A stretch of 64,000 bases of DNA. Origin: Adiantum capillus-veneris (Eukaryota; Streptophyta; Polypodiopsida; Polypodiales; Pteridaceae). Location of the stretch: NCBI GenBank assembly GCA_014529385.2, contig CM043947.1, positions 103,120,811-103,184,810 on the forward strand, in the 5' to 3' direction. Below the pieces are notes generated by a model. It was not told the DNA's origin. It saw only the letters and a list, made by a program, of their open reading frames with translations, and ran no database searches. The translations under genes were made by a program, and so were the position numbers. Positions 11,390 to 21,509 of the stretch are shown in pieces (the first letter of the stretch is position 1; every line of letters starts with the position of its first letter).

Positions 11390-12600
11390 GTCTGAGTACA
11401 AGATAAAAATACAATGCCTGGGTACTCTAATGAAGCCTCCATCAATGTCTTGGTCGCCCTTGTAGATGAGGGTGTATAGCTATCTCGAGCTCAATGCCTC
11501 TATTAACTAATTATACCGAGCTAGTATAAGTCGGCTCCAAAGTCTATTGTGAAGCATGCTCAATTGGCTGGTGAGTCCCTGCTCTAAACAAGTCAATGAT
11601 CTCCCTCTGTGATTTCTCCCATTGCCTGATCTCCTCATGAGACTCTTCTAATGTTTGTGCAGCTCTAGCAAAAACAACCCGAGGCATCTTTGATCTTGAT
11701 ATCTCATGACTCTAGCAATCGGTCCAAAGTATTCTCTAAATAGACAATAAAGCAGCCTCATATCTCAGAGTATACTAGACAATGACAAATGTGATGTAAC
11801 TCTCTACTTGATGCAATGATACACACATATGACCGATAGAACATCATATCCCATAGGATAAATGAGTGTTCGTATAGAGGGGTTTGATCACATATCCATC
11901 CTCTGGTAGTTGAAGAAGATGCTCTCTATAGAAATCCATTTGCGTGGCCAACTCCTATATCGGTTGCATCCATGTGTTCTTGGTATCTAGATAAATCAAA
12001 TCCTCACGTATGAGTCTAGTGATCTTTGACCATGTGAGGTAGGGAGGGTGCATCCAAAGAGTACTAGAACGAAGACAGTCTATCCATGTGACTACACATG
12101 AAGGCTACTGATCTAGTAAGAGCGCCACAACCACAAGAGGGGCGGCAGCCAACCTGGCTCGTATAATCTCATGTGGAAATGATTCCTTAGCCCAAATCAT
12201 CTGAGAAATGATAGAGACTAGAGGCCTCTCCATGTTTCTTCATCCATCAATGTGCTACCATCCACCATGGGGGTCCATTGAGGGTCCCTAAATTTGAGCC
12301 CCGTAAAGCATAGCTGAATTCATTAGAGTGTTAAAAAGACACAACTTTGTTCGACTTTCCTGAAATTGAACCTGTGAACACACCTTCTCCAATTCTCCCA
12401 AGGCTACATAAGCTCTCGTGAATCTAGTCTCTGCTGCATTCCTCAATGAAAACACCAATCCACTGAAGAATACCCCAAGATATGTGTTACATCTGTATAC
12501 TCCACTTTCTTTTGGCCATATGTAAATGTGGGTGTTGACCTCATGATCCACTATGGTGTGGTGTTAAACACCATAAACTTGGTTTTACCGAGGTTAACAG
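11390..12600 (-). mobile_element. LINE (non-LTR retrotransposon) RT fragment
   Basis: The minus strand encodes the distal RT region of plant L1-type elements in several frames: NLGKTKFMVFNT (about 12592-12555), then YLGVFFSGLVFSLRNAAE with CSQVQFQESRTKLCLF and MLYGAQI (12490-12288), then PLVSIISQMIWAKESFPHE and IIRARLAA (about 12220-12150). Frameshifts and stops are frequent. The upstream boundary is sharp just before NLGKTK, as in a 5'-truncated copy. The end near 11390 is approximate; I see no clear poly(A) tail. Confidence 0.7.
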
Positions 12601-12997
12601 AAAATGCCCATGGAAGATTCGTCATGCCTTGCATAAATCCTGGCTCTAAAACAACTGGCCCTATATCCTGCTCTACTCAAGCTAGAAACACTCTCTTCTT
12701 CCATTGTACCAAACGAAAAGAACCAATCCATGACGCCTCTTCTTTAGAAATTGTTGGAACCCCTACAACATCGGGAGATTTTGTTGTGGGTGTCGCGAAA
12801 GAATGTCGAAAAGGTCATCAAAGAGAAACTGCAGGTACTTTGCCGAATCTATCAACGCCATGTGGTCTTGGATTCTTTATGGCTTATGCCTTGTAAGACA
12901 TCAATGGCATGACACAAGCTGAACTTGCTCCTAGACACATAATGGAGAACAACAAGCTTAGCTTTCAACCATAGAGACAATATGGGCTCACCCTCAA
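12601..12997. other. No recognisable gene
   Basis: A short plus-strand ORF (12528-12896) overlaps the antisense of the LINE and has no known motif. The right end is the insertion point of element C1; the last five bases before its LTR are CTCAA. Confidence 0.35.
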
Positions 12998-13658
12998 TGT
13001 AATGGAAATGGCCTATGAACTTTGAGAATAGCGGAATTAACAGAACTAGATTTTCATGAGACTACTTTGAGAACATAGAGGGTGAACTCAATAAGGGGTA
13101 GCAACATAACCATTAGACTTAATTAACTTGGCATAAACAATAATTTTTCAAGAGAGAAAATTAGAGAACATGACAACAGTTGAGGACCGGATTTATGTGG
13201 ATCCATTCCCCCTCCAATAGGCTTTTGTATTATAGATTCTCCCATTAAGAGAGACTTGGTACAATACAATCTTTGAGCTCCTTGTGACCTAGGTGATGCA
13301 ATTAAGGTGGGAAACTTCATACATCACAAGCATAACATAATCCTTGGTAAAAGCATAACTATCCCCATCCTCAGTCCCAAGGCCTCAAACACCTTTGAAG
13401 GTGGAGAGAGCTAGCAGGGAATGAGGGTAGGGAAGATAAAGAAGATACATTCATAAGATAAAGAAATAGTTCCTCACTTATCGTCACTCTTAGTGCTTAG
13501 CATACATTACAGAATAGTAATTAAGATGGAGAAGATGGCAAGCTTAAGCATTGAAGCATCGCTCTTTGTTGGATTTGCATTACATACCCAATAGTGTTGG
13601 TGTAGGCTCTCAACTTCTCAACAAGCTTGGAGGAGCTCTTGCACTTTAAACTTCACAC

Positions 13659-13661
<3 letters not shown>

Positions 13662-13718
<57 letters not shown>
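13662..13718. repeat. (AG)n microsatellite in the C1 LTR
   Basis: About 28 AG units. The corresponding place in the other LTR copy (19779-19827) also has an AG run, followed there by poly(G). Confidence 0.95.
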
Positions 13719-13721
<3 letters not shown>

Positions 13722-14143
13722 AAGCTAGCCCCCTCCTTGCTTGGGTCAACCCCCTCTTCTAGCTCATGGTGGAAGCTCATGGGACCCCTTCAAGCCTAGC
13801 CAACATATCAAGCAACCATGCTAGCCTTGGGACAAGTGTCCCCCTTTCCCCTTTGAGAGAGAGGACTTGATAAATGCATACACAATTAATTTAAAGTAGC
13901 TAATTTATCATTGGACCCCTTGAGAGGCCAACCAATAGGCTTTAGGTACCTTATGAGGGCAACATGGAGACGAACTTGACATGTGTCCATGTTGCTTCAT
14001 TAGGCAAGGCTTGACTTGTGTGAGGGTGTGTGTGCTCTCTCTATAGCTCCTACAATGAGGGCTCTCCCCTCTTGAGTAGGTATCATGTTGAGTTTTGGGA
14101 ACACCTTGAACCCCTTAAGTACCTTAACCATGGATCACCTTAG

Positions 14144-14215
14144 CACCTTAGTCATTAAGCACCTCAAGCACCTTAGTCAAAAAGCACCTCAAGCACCTTA
14201 GTCAGCAAGCACGAC
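14144..14215. repeat. 25-bp minisatellite, about 3 units
   Basis: CACCTTAGTCA occurs three times at a spacing of 25 bp, each followed by a close variant of a 14-bp block AAGCACCTCAAG. Confidence 0.75.
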
Positions 14216-14530
14216 AAGAACCTTAAGCTTTGGCCGGGTTCCCACCAACTCAAGTACAACCCTAGCTTGCCAAAGGTCAAAGGACTTTTAACACTAACCT
14301 TTGGAGGTATATAATGAAGCTAACCCTAAGGTGTTTCAGCTCCATTAGCTAGCCTTGCTCTTTACATACCATCTCTCATTTGGACCCCTTTAATCTTGGC
14401 CCCATGTTGAGATAGATCCATAAACACATATCTATATTTTAACCCTTATTCCCGTTTATTCTCCCACATTAAATGATCAGTTTAATATGAAAAAATCATT
14501 TGGGTTGCTTAGATATTAAATTTTATGACA

Positions 14531-14543
14531 TTACTTCTCTCTT
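14531..14543 (-). other. C1 polypurine tract
   Basis: The minus strand reads AAGAGAGAAGTAA directly before TGTCATAAAA. C2 has the matching AAGAGAGAGGTAA before its LTR at 45901. Confidence 0.7.
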
Positions 14544-14888
14544 AAAATCAAAGTTGTCCTCTACTATGAGGTAGAAGAGATAAAGTCTTAGTCTTTAGTC
14601 GATGTTTCTTAGTGGGTAGAGGATCCCTTTTTACCCTATGACATCATTCCAAGATGGATGACTAATCCATTTGGTGCTTGGGAGACATAGTTGCCACAAG
14701 CATGTCTGCTCTTTAGTCCATTTCATTCTCTCAAAGTAGAGTAACCAATTCTATTTGGTGTTTGAGAGATGTCGTCATCACAAGCATGATTCTAAGCATA
14801 CATACTACTTAAATTTGTGCACAATAAAGAGAGAATTAGACTTATAAGACAAAAACATTGATCATTTAAAACAAGCATGTACATTTGC

Positions 14889-16334
14889 TTACTCTAATGT
14901 AGAATTGTAAGCATTGACAAGGTTCATACTATCCTTCAATTGTATTCTTTGCATCCATCTAGCATCTTCAAAAGGATAACTTTTGAACTTAATAAGATAT
15001 CATTGGATAATATTACCATGTCCTAGTACCTTGTCTTCATGCCGAAGGATAGATTTGGGTTGTTGCACCTCTTCCTGATCTTTGATTTCTAGAGGGTCTG
15101 CAATAATTGGTTCTCTTGGTGGCTCTCCTTTGTAGGGCTTAAGTAGGCTCACATGAAAAGAATTGTGTATGAGCCAATGGTTGGTCAACTTGAGTTGATA
15201 AGCCATCTTATTGATTGGATTCAAGATTTGAAAAGGACCATAGTATCTTTTTGGTAATTTAGCATAATACTTTTGATGGCCCGTAGGAGTTTTTCCGTCG
15301 TTTGCCTCAATGGAGCCTTGGGAAACTTAAGTAGGACCCAATCATTATTTTTGAATGTTAAGGCCCTTCTGTGCTTGTCAACAGAGGCTCTTTACCTTTG
15401 TTGAGTGATGGATATAGCCTCCTTAATTTTTTGGAAAGATTATTGTAGGTCATGGCTATACTCATCAGCAACGAAGATCTTCCCATGTACTTTAAGTAGC
15501 AAGGGACTTTTAGGTCTTCCCTCTATGATCTCAAAAGGTTCCTTTCACGTATTAGTATGGAAATTAGTGTTGTACACATACTCTACAAGGGGTAAGTACT
15601 TATCCCATTGTGAGTGTTGATCTACTTCTATAACATAATTCGTTGGTAGATCGAGAATCGTAAGATTAGCTATCTCACTTTGGCCATCCGTTTGTGGGTG
15701 ATAGACCAAAGAGCAATTCAATCTTGTGCCTAGATTTTCAAAGAGACCTTTCCAAAAATTACTAGTCATTCTAGGATCTCTATCTAACATGATGGATGTT
15801 GGTAATCCATGGTGTTTGAAAATATGTGATATGAAGAGAGTTGCCAATTGGTGTGCCTTAATAGTCTTTTTGATAAGAATAAAGTGTGCTTGCTTGATAA
15901 ACCTATTGATTATTGTCCATATTTCCGTACTCCCATGATAGACTTAGGAAATCCATGGATATACTCACCCATGGTGAATTAGGGATTGGCAATGGATGGA
16001 GTAATCTAAGTTGTTTCCCTCTATCATATTTGGTCTTTTGGCATACCACACATTTGGATACATACTCCTGTATGTCCACTTTCATGGAAGGCCAATAGAT
16101 GTATGTTTCTAATCCTTGAAGAGTATGTTGAATTACTTGATGCCCCACATATGGAGGAGCAAGGGATTCATTCATAAATTTCTCACGAAGGGAGTAAGTA
16201 AGGCAATCACCACAAGCATCACAATGGACCTCAAATGACTTTGAGAGATCCGGAAGCATAAGCACATGTTGGGAGGTAAGCTTCTCTTTGAGCTTTAGTG
16301 CTTTGCTCTTTAGAAGTCCATGAGTACTTAACAT
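14889..16334 (-). pseudogene. C1 integrase with chromodomain-like tail
   Basis: The first part (16334-15903) goes from an RNase H start (MLPDLSKSFEVHCDACGDCL) straight into the integrase zinc region (YVGHQVIQHTLQGLETYIYW, then CVVCQKTKYDRG), so most of RNase H is deleted. The core is in 15847-15545 (LDRDPRMTSNFWKGLF and YHPQTDGQSEIANL, with Asp and Glu retained). The C-terminal part (15224-14889) has [19 protein letters not shown] and, after one in-frame TGA near 15000, the chromodomain-like YLIKFKSYPFEDARWMQ. Several frameshifts separate these blocks. Confidence 0.8.
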
Positions 16335-16990
16335 TCTTCTTCTTTAATTCATATAATGGTCTAGCTATTTGAGATGATTTGGCTATGAAGCCTCTTTAGT
16401 ATGCAAACATACCAATAAAGATTCTTAGCTCATGTAGATTCCTTGGATTAGGCCATGCTTTTATTACCTCCAACTTTGATGGACCCATACGGATACCATC
16501 TTGTGAGATAATATGACCTAAGTATTGAATATATTGAAGGAAAAATTCACTCTTCTTTTGATTGATATAAAAAGCTTAATCTCCCTCAAAGCTTGAAAAG
16601 TCACTTGGAGATGTTTCTTGTGTTCCTCCAAGGACTTGGAGTAGACAATGATATCATCAAAGAACACTCCAGTGAATTTGCGGTATGGTCTTAATATTTC
16701 TCCATTAAACGATTGAATGTGGCTGGTGCATTAGTCAAGCCAAAAGGCATGACTAGATATATAAAGACCAAATGTTGTACGAAACGCGATCTTTAGGATA
16801 TCTTCATTCACTATCCTTATTTGATGGTAGCCACTTTTAAGGTCAATCCATCTAAAGTAGTTAGATTCTTGTAGCTTATCAAACATGTCTTCTACACGTG
16901 GTACGGGAAATGTGTTTTTGATAGTGATATGGTTTAGTGCTCAATAGTCCACACACATGCAGTATGTACCATCTTTGTTTTGCCATTAGG
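16335..16990 (-). pseudogene. C1 reverse transcriptase
   Basis: The minus strand translates in broken frames to the RT core: an IDLKSGYHQIRI block near 16840, MPFGLTNAPATFNRLM near 16745-16700, the active site FFDDIIVYS near 16660, then GHIISQDGI and PNPRNLHELR. Frameshifts at several places and missing bases mean no continuous ORF is left. A 60-bp stretch at 17040-17100, between gag and RT, has three copies of AGACA(A/G)TAGC and matches neither domain. Confidence 0.75.
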
Positions 16991-17109
16991 TAGATAATGG
17001 GGTCTAGGAGGGCCCCTTTATTTGGCAGTTTAAGAAAGTCAAACCATTAGTATTAAGACAATAGCCATAAAAAGACAGTAGCATCTAAAAGACAGTAGCC
17101 CTGAGAAGT

Positions 17110-17791
17110 AAATCCGAAAACTTGTCCACATATTTGTGGATAGACTCGTTGGAGAGAAGCTTCGGAATCCACCATTCAATAAGCACTTTGTCCTTTGCAT
17201 CACTTGGAAGGAATTGATTCATAATATGGAAACTCGTAGAGTTTTCCATGTCTTTGGGGCTTCTCCATTGCCACTAAGGCTAGCCCACCATTGACAAGTA
17301 GATTTTTGGAAGGGTATAGCTACATGGTGTAGCTTGGAGGACTCTTTGAAGCCCTTGTCTCCAAAGGCCACATCAAATTACTGGACGAAGGCCAATACTT
17401 TGTCTGTAGCACCAAAGGTGCCATCATAGGTGAGAAAAGAGATACTCTTCCTCCCTCTTTGAACTTCTTGATCTTTTGGGACTTTTGCCATGCAGGGTAG
17501 GATTTGTGATGGGCTCTCCTCTTTTATTCTCTAGGAGAATATCCATTGCTTTTGTCGGAAGAGGAGGAAGGTGAAGAAGAAGGAGAAGAGTATGACCACT
17601 TTCTTGACCTTTTCTTCCTTGGCTTCCTCTCTTCCCTTTCAGAGTGATGAGGAGAAGGACTATGGGTTGACCGTTTCCTCTTGGGAGGAGTTGGCGATCG
17701 TCTAGATTGCCATCTTCTTTTTTCTTCTTTGGATTCCTCCTCTCTTATGGATGAGAGTCTTCTTTTGGGAGGCTCATCAAGAGGCCTCCTA

Positions 17792-17856
<65 letters not shown>

Positions 17857-18051
17857 CTCTTGGAGAGGAAGGGAAATCCCATAAGCACGAAGTTGTTGAG
17901 TAACTTCGGCTTGCAAAGCAGGGTTGCCCATAGCTTGCTACAACCTAGTAACAAGATAATTAACACACATGGAAGCATCATAATTAGCACCTTCATGTGC
18001 AAAATCAAAGTTATCAATGTTCATTCTACTCTCTTGGTTATTGTCACCCAT
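17110..18051 (-). pseudogene. C1 gag
   Basis: Gag forms the particle. An ATG at 18051 opens MGDNNQESRMNIDNFDF and is matched by MDGKGKEIEMNVDSFDF at 29674 in C2. An in-frame TAG lies soon after (near 17940). The ORF 17931-17524 includes a perfectly in-frame (GA)n microsatellite (17791-17854 on the plus strand as CT) coding for about 10 Arg-Glu pairs, then a basic Ser/Pro-rich segment. The capsid-like part follows in other frames to about 17110 (ISFLTYDGTFGATDKVLAF, then QWWASLSGNGEAPKTW, and SIHKYVDKFSDLLLRAT). C2 has no microsatellite at this place. Confidence 0.75.
17791..17854. repeat. (CT)n microsatellite inside C1 gag
   Basis: About 32 units; in the gag sense it is (GA)n in frame, coding for Arg-Glu repeats. 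Confidence 0.95.
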
Positions 18052-18441
18052 GCTAATAAAATTTATATATAGATTACTTTGTGCTTCGGTACCCTCAAAA
18101 ACCTTACTCGTGACTCTTCTTTACCTTTAAAATTAGTTCTCAAGCAGCCACACCCGTGGTTTAGACACTGCCGATTGCAAAAACTAGGGGAGAGGGTCTA
18201 GCATTGCTCAGTTGATTATGGTTCATGTTGAGCTTGCTCGTAGCTCAATAATGGTTAAGCCAAAGGCAAGCCCCGAGAGTCTCCATTATTAAGACTATAG
18301 TTCCCAATGGTGTACCTCAAATTAAGTCCTTCTCAACCAAGGTAATATATCCCTATCCCACTTACCCTATTGCAATGAACATGCCCAACCTTTCTTGGAA
18401 AACTTAAGGACCTCTCTTCTTGCGCAAGAAAAGAGAAACCA

Positions 18442-18457
18442 AAAGCTCTTATACCAA
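18442..18457 (-). other. C1 primer binding site
   Basis: The minus strand reads TTGGTATAAGAGCTTT next to the LTR end TGACA. It agrees with the initiator tRNA-Met type site TGGTATCAGAGC at 11 of 12 positions. Confidence 0.7.
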
Positions 18458-19060
18458 TGTCATGGCAATGGCCTATGAACTTTGTGAATAGCGGAATTCA
18501 GAGAAAAGTTTTCATGGGACTATGTTGAGAACATGGAGGGTGAACTTAATTAGAGGTAGCAACATAACCATTAGACTTAATTAACTTGGCATAAACATAC
18601 TTTTGCAAGAGACAGAATTAGAGAACATGACAATACTTGAGGACCAGATTTATGTGGAGCTGGTCCCCCCTCCAATAAGCTTTTGTATTATAGATTCTCC
18701 AATAAAGAGAGACTTGGTACAATAAAATATTTGTGTTCCTTGTGACCTAGGTGATGCAATGAAGATGGAAAACTTCATGCATCACAAGAATAGCATAATC
18801 CTTGGTAAAAGCATTAACTATCCCCAACCTCAGTCCCAAGGCCTCAAACACCTTAGAAGGTGAAGAGAACTCGCAGGGAATGAGGTTAGGGAAGATGAAG
18901 AAGAAAAATTCATAGGAGAAAGAAATAGTTTCTCGCTTATCATCACCCTTCTTGCTTAGCATACATAATAGCATAGTAATGAAGATGGAAAGCTTAAGCA
19001 TGAAGCGTGGCTCTTGGTTGGATTTGCATTCCATACTCAAGAGTGTTGGTGTACGCTCAA
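18458..19060 (-). repeat. C1 partial LTR, inner copy
   Basis: About 600 bp of the LTR 3' portion. It starts on the plus strand as TGTCATGGCAATGGCC and is followed at 19061-19098 by leader-like sequence and a second primer site. Confidence 0.75.
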
Positions 19061-19099
19061 CTTGAGGACCTCTCTTCTAAAGAAAGAAAAGAGAAACCA

Positions 19100-19115
19100 A
19101 AAGCTCTTATACCAA
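19100..19115 (-). other. C1 second primer binding site
   Basis: The minus strand again reads TTGGTATAAGAGCTTTTGG next to an LTR end (TTACA). Confidence 0.7.
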
Positions 19116-19775
19116 TGTAATGGAAATGGCCTATGAAATTTGTGAATAGCGGAATTAAGAGAAAAGTTTTCATGGGACTACGTTGAGAACGTGGAGGGTG
19201 AACTTAATTAGAGGTAGCAGCATAACCATTAGAGTTAATTAACTTGGGATAAACAGTAATTTTGCAAGAGACAGAATTAGAGAACATGACAATACTTGAG
19301 GACCGGATTTATGTGGAGTCGGTCCGTCCTCCAATAAGATTTTGTATTTTAGATTCTCCCATGAAGAGATACTTGGTACAATAAAATCTTTGTGTTCCTT
19401 GTGACCTAGGTGATGCAATGAAGATGGAAAACTTCGTGCATCACAAGAATAGCATAATCCTTGGTAAAAGCATTAACTATCCCCAGCCTTAGTCCCAAGG
19501 CCTCAAACACCTTAGAAGGTGGAGAGAGCTAGCGGGGAATGAGGGTAGGGAAGATGAAGAAGAAACATTCATAGGAGAAATAAATAGTTCCTCGCTTGTC
19601 ATCACCCTTCTTGCTTAGCATACATAATAGCATAGTAATGAAGATGGCAAGCTTAAGCATAAAGCATGGATCTTGGTTGGATTTTCATTCCATACTCAAG
19701 AGTTTTGGTGTATGCTCTCAACTTCTCATTAAGGTTGGAGATGTAGATGGAGCTCTCGCACTTTGCACTTCACAC

Positions 19776-19831
<56 letters not shown>

Positions 19832-20075
19832 GGGGGGGGGGGGGGGGGAGAGTATACCCCCCAAGCTAGCCCCCTCCTTGCTTTGGCTGACCCCCTCATT
19901 TAGCTCATGGTGGAAGCTCATTGGACCCCTTCAAGCCTAGCCAATCACATGCAGAGTGCATATCAAGCAACCATGCTAGCCTTGGGACAAGTGTCCCCCT
20001 TTGCCCTTTGAGAGAGAGGACTTGATAAATGCATACACAAGTAATTAAATTAGGTAATTTATCATTGTAACCATT
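19116..20075 (-). repeat. C1 LTR, outer copy, truncated
   Basis: Matches 12998-13930 of the 3' LTR up to the AATTTATCATTG block and then diverges. The U3 start of this LTR is missing, next to the truncated 5' LTR of element D. Confidence 0.75.
19779..19848. repeat. (AG)n followed by poly(G)
   Basis: About 24 AG units, then GT and a run of about 20 G. The G run is a likely site of assembly or sequencing error. Confidence 0.9.
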
Positions 20076-20113
20076 AGGCATTGGACTCACAAAGGGGCCC
20101 TTTAAGGAGTTTA

Positions 20114-21452
20114 AAAAGTTATGGTCAAAATAGTGTAAATCTGTCAGATTCGCAGCAAAAGGGAACTGTAAATCAAGTAAATCAAGAGGGTGAGATCTTA
20201 TTTTTCCCCTACTCATCTTCTAGAAGAGCAATGAGTGTTCAAGGTCACTTGCATGTGATGGGACCAACCTAAAGATGCTTTCTAAATGCCAAGACAGACA
20301 AGTTGAGATACCCCGTAGGAGCCACCCGTAGGGCCTCATGGTGGGGCCCACCTACATTATGCACCCCTATGGAGCCTTCACGGTCTAAAATGATATTTTT
20401 GGTGAATAAATAGTCCCTTTTATGTCCAATATTCAATGAGTGGTCAAAGGAAACTTAATTAGGTCTAATCACTTACTCTAATTAAGTGTAGCATAATCCC
20501 ACTCCTACACAACTATAAATAGCCCCCCTTGGAGAGACTCAAGGACACACACCTATATTTTCAACTTCATGTTTTTTTCTTGATCAATAGTAGAGAAAAA
20601 CCCAACTCTCCCTCTTTCACATCCTCCCTCCTAACCCTCCTCTTTGGAGGAAGTGCAACTCTATTCTCCACTCTTTCCATTCTACAATCTCTTACTCCAT
20701 CAACCCAATAAATCATTTGTAGCACCTCAATAACTTGTAAATACATCATGATCTCTCTCATGGTTATATTAATGATCATGAAATCATCTTCAAAACTTTC
20801 AAGTGTCGCAATTTGTGATGGTTAGCCAGCGTCTGTCCTCCCCTTAAAAGGTGTGCGAGAAATCAAGTAAGTGTTCTATTCTCAATTTACCATTGGTTTG
20901 TTTCTCCACACTTATTCAATTGGTCTAAAGAAATTTCTCAATCCAACTCTCTTTTGCTTCATTACATATGCATGTGGCTACCTCTCATGGTGATTTTATT
21001 TGTGTCACGGCATTGCATAGATGGAGATGATCTCTCTATGCAAAGTGTGTTAGTTTGATGTAAGTGATTCTCTTGTGTGTTTGAGAGGCAAGTCTTGCGC
21101 GCATGATTTTTTGATGAGTGCTTGAGAGAGAAAGAGTTTGGATGTATTATGGGTATTCTTATGGGGAGAAGGTGAATGCTATTCCACAAATTGCATATTT
21201 CATTTTGATGCACGGCATTGGGTTGCATAATCGTTGATGGTGTTCAAGTGTCCAAAGTGTATATAGAGTAAGGGGGTTTTGAAAGTGTGTTGCTTGAGTG
21301 GGTGAGTGCAAGTGTTATTTTGATTGGTTTCCTTCTCCACTCCCAAATGAAGGTGGTGCCCCAAGTAGTGTGCGTACCTCTTTACGAACATTTTGTGAGG
21401 GTAGGCCCATTGGTTTGGGTTTAGAGGCCCCATTTCAAAAAGCTCGCCCTCA
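20114..21452 (+). repeat. D 5' LTR, truncated at its start
   Basis: Matches 26600-27939 closely from AAAAAGTTATGGTCAAAAT onwards and ends ...CTCGCCCTCA. The first about 730 bp of the LTR, present in the 3' copy, are missing, so the insertion boundary is lost. Confidence 0.85.
20513..20522 (+). promoter_or_regulatory. TATA box of the D 5' LTR
   Basis: CTATAAATAG, repeated at 27001-27010 in the 3' LTR. It survives the truncation of the 5' LTR. Confidence 0.6.
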
Positions 21453-21457
21453 TAAAG

Positions 21458-21477
21458 TGGTGCCCCCACGGAGGAAC
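21458..21477 (+). other. D primer binding site
   Basis: TGGTGCCCCCACGGAGGAAC starts five bases after the LTR end. The identical 20 nt follow the 5' LTR of element B (42600-42581, minus strand). I do not assign the tRNA. Confidence 0.7.
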
Positions 21478-21509
21478 ATATTTCCAAGTTATCTTCAAAT
21501 TTTTTAGTG

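Larger units (their letters stand above)
12998..14530 (-). repeat. C1 3' LTR
   Basis: On the minus strand it starts TGTCATAAAATTTAATATC at 14530 and ends ...TTTCCATTACA at 12998, so TG...CA. Its length of 1533 bp agrees with the 1538 bp right LTR of C2. It carries an AG microsatellite and a 25-bp minisatellite. Confidence 0.8.
12998..20075 (-). mobile_element. Element C1: chromodomain Ty3/gypsy retrotransposon, decayed
   Basis: Minus-strand order: 5' LTR (partly duplicated, 20075-18458), tRNA-Met-like primer site, gag, RT, integrase with a chromodomain-like tail, polypurine tract (14543-14531), 3' LTR (14530-12998). Gag and RT are joined without an obvious protease, and RNase H is mostly deleted. 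The distal end of the 5' LTR is lost where the truncated LTR of element D begins. It belongs to the same family as C2 (27940-47438): same LTR sequence, PBS type and pol. Confidence 0.8.
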
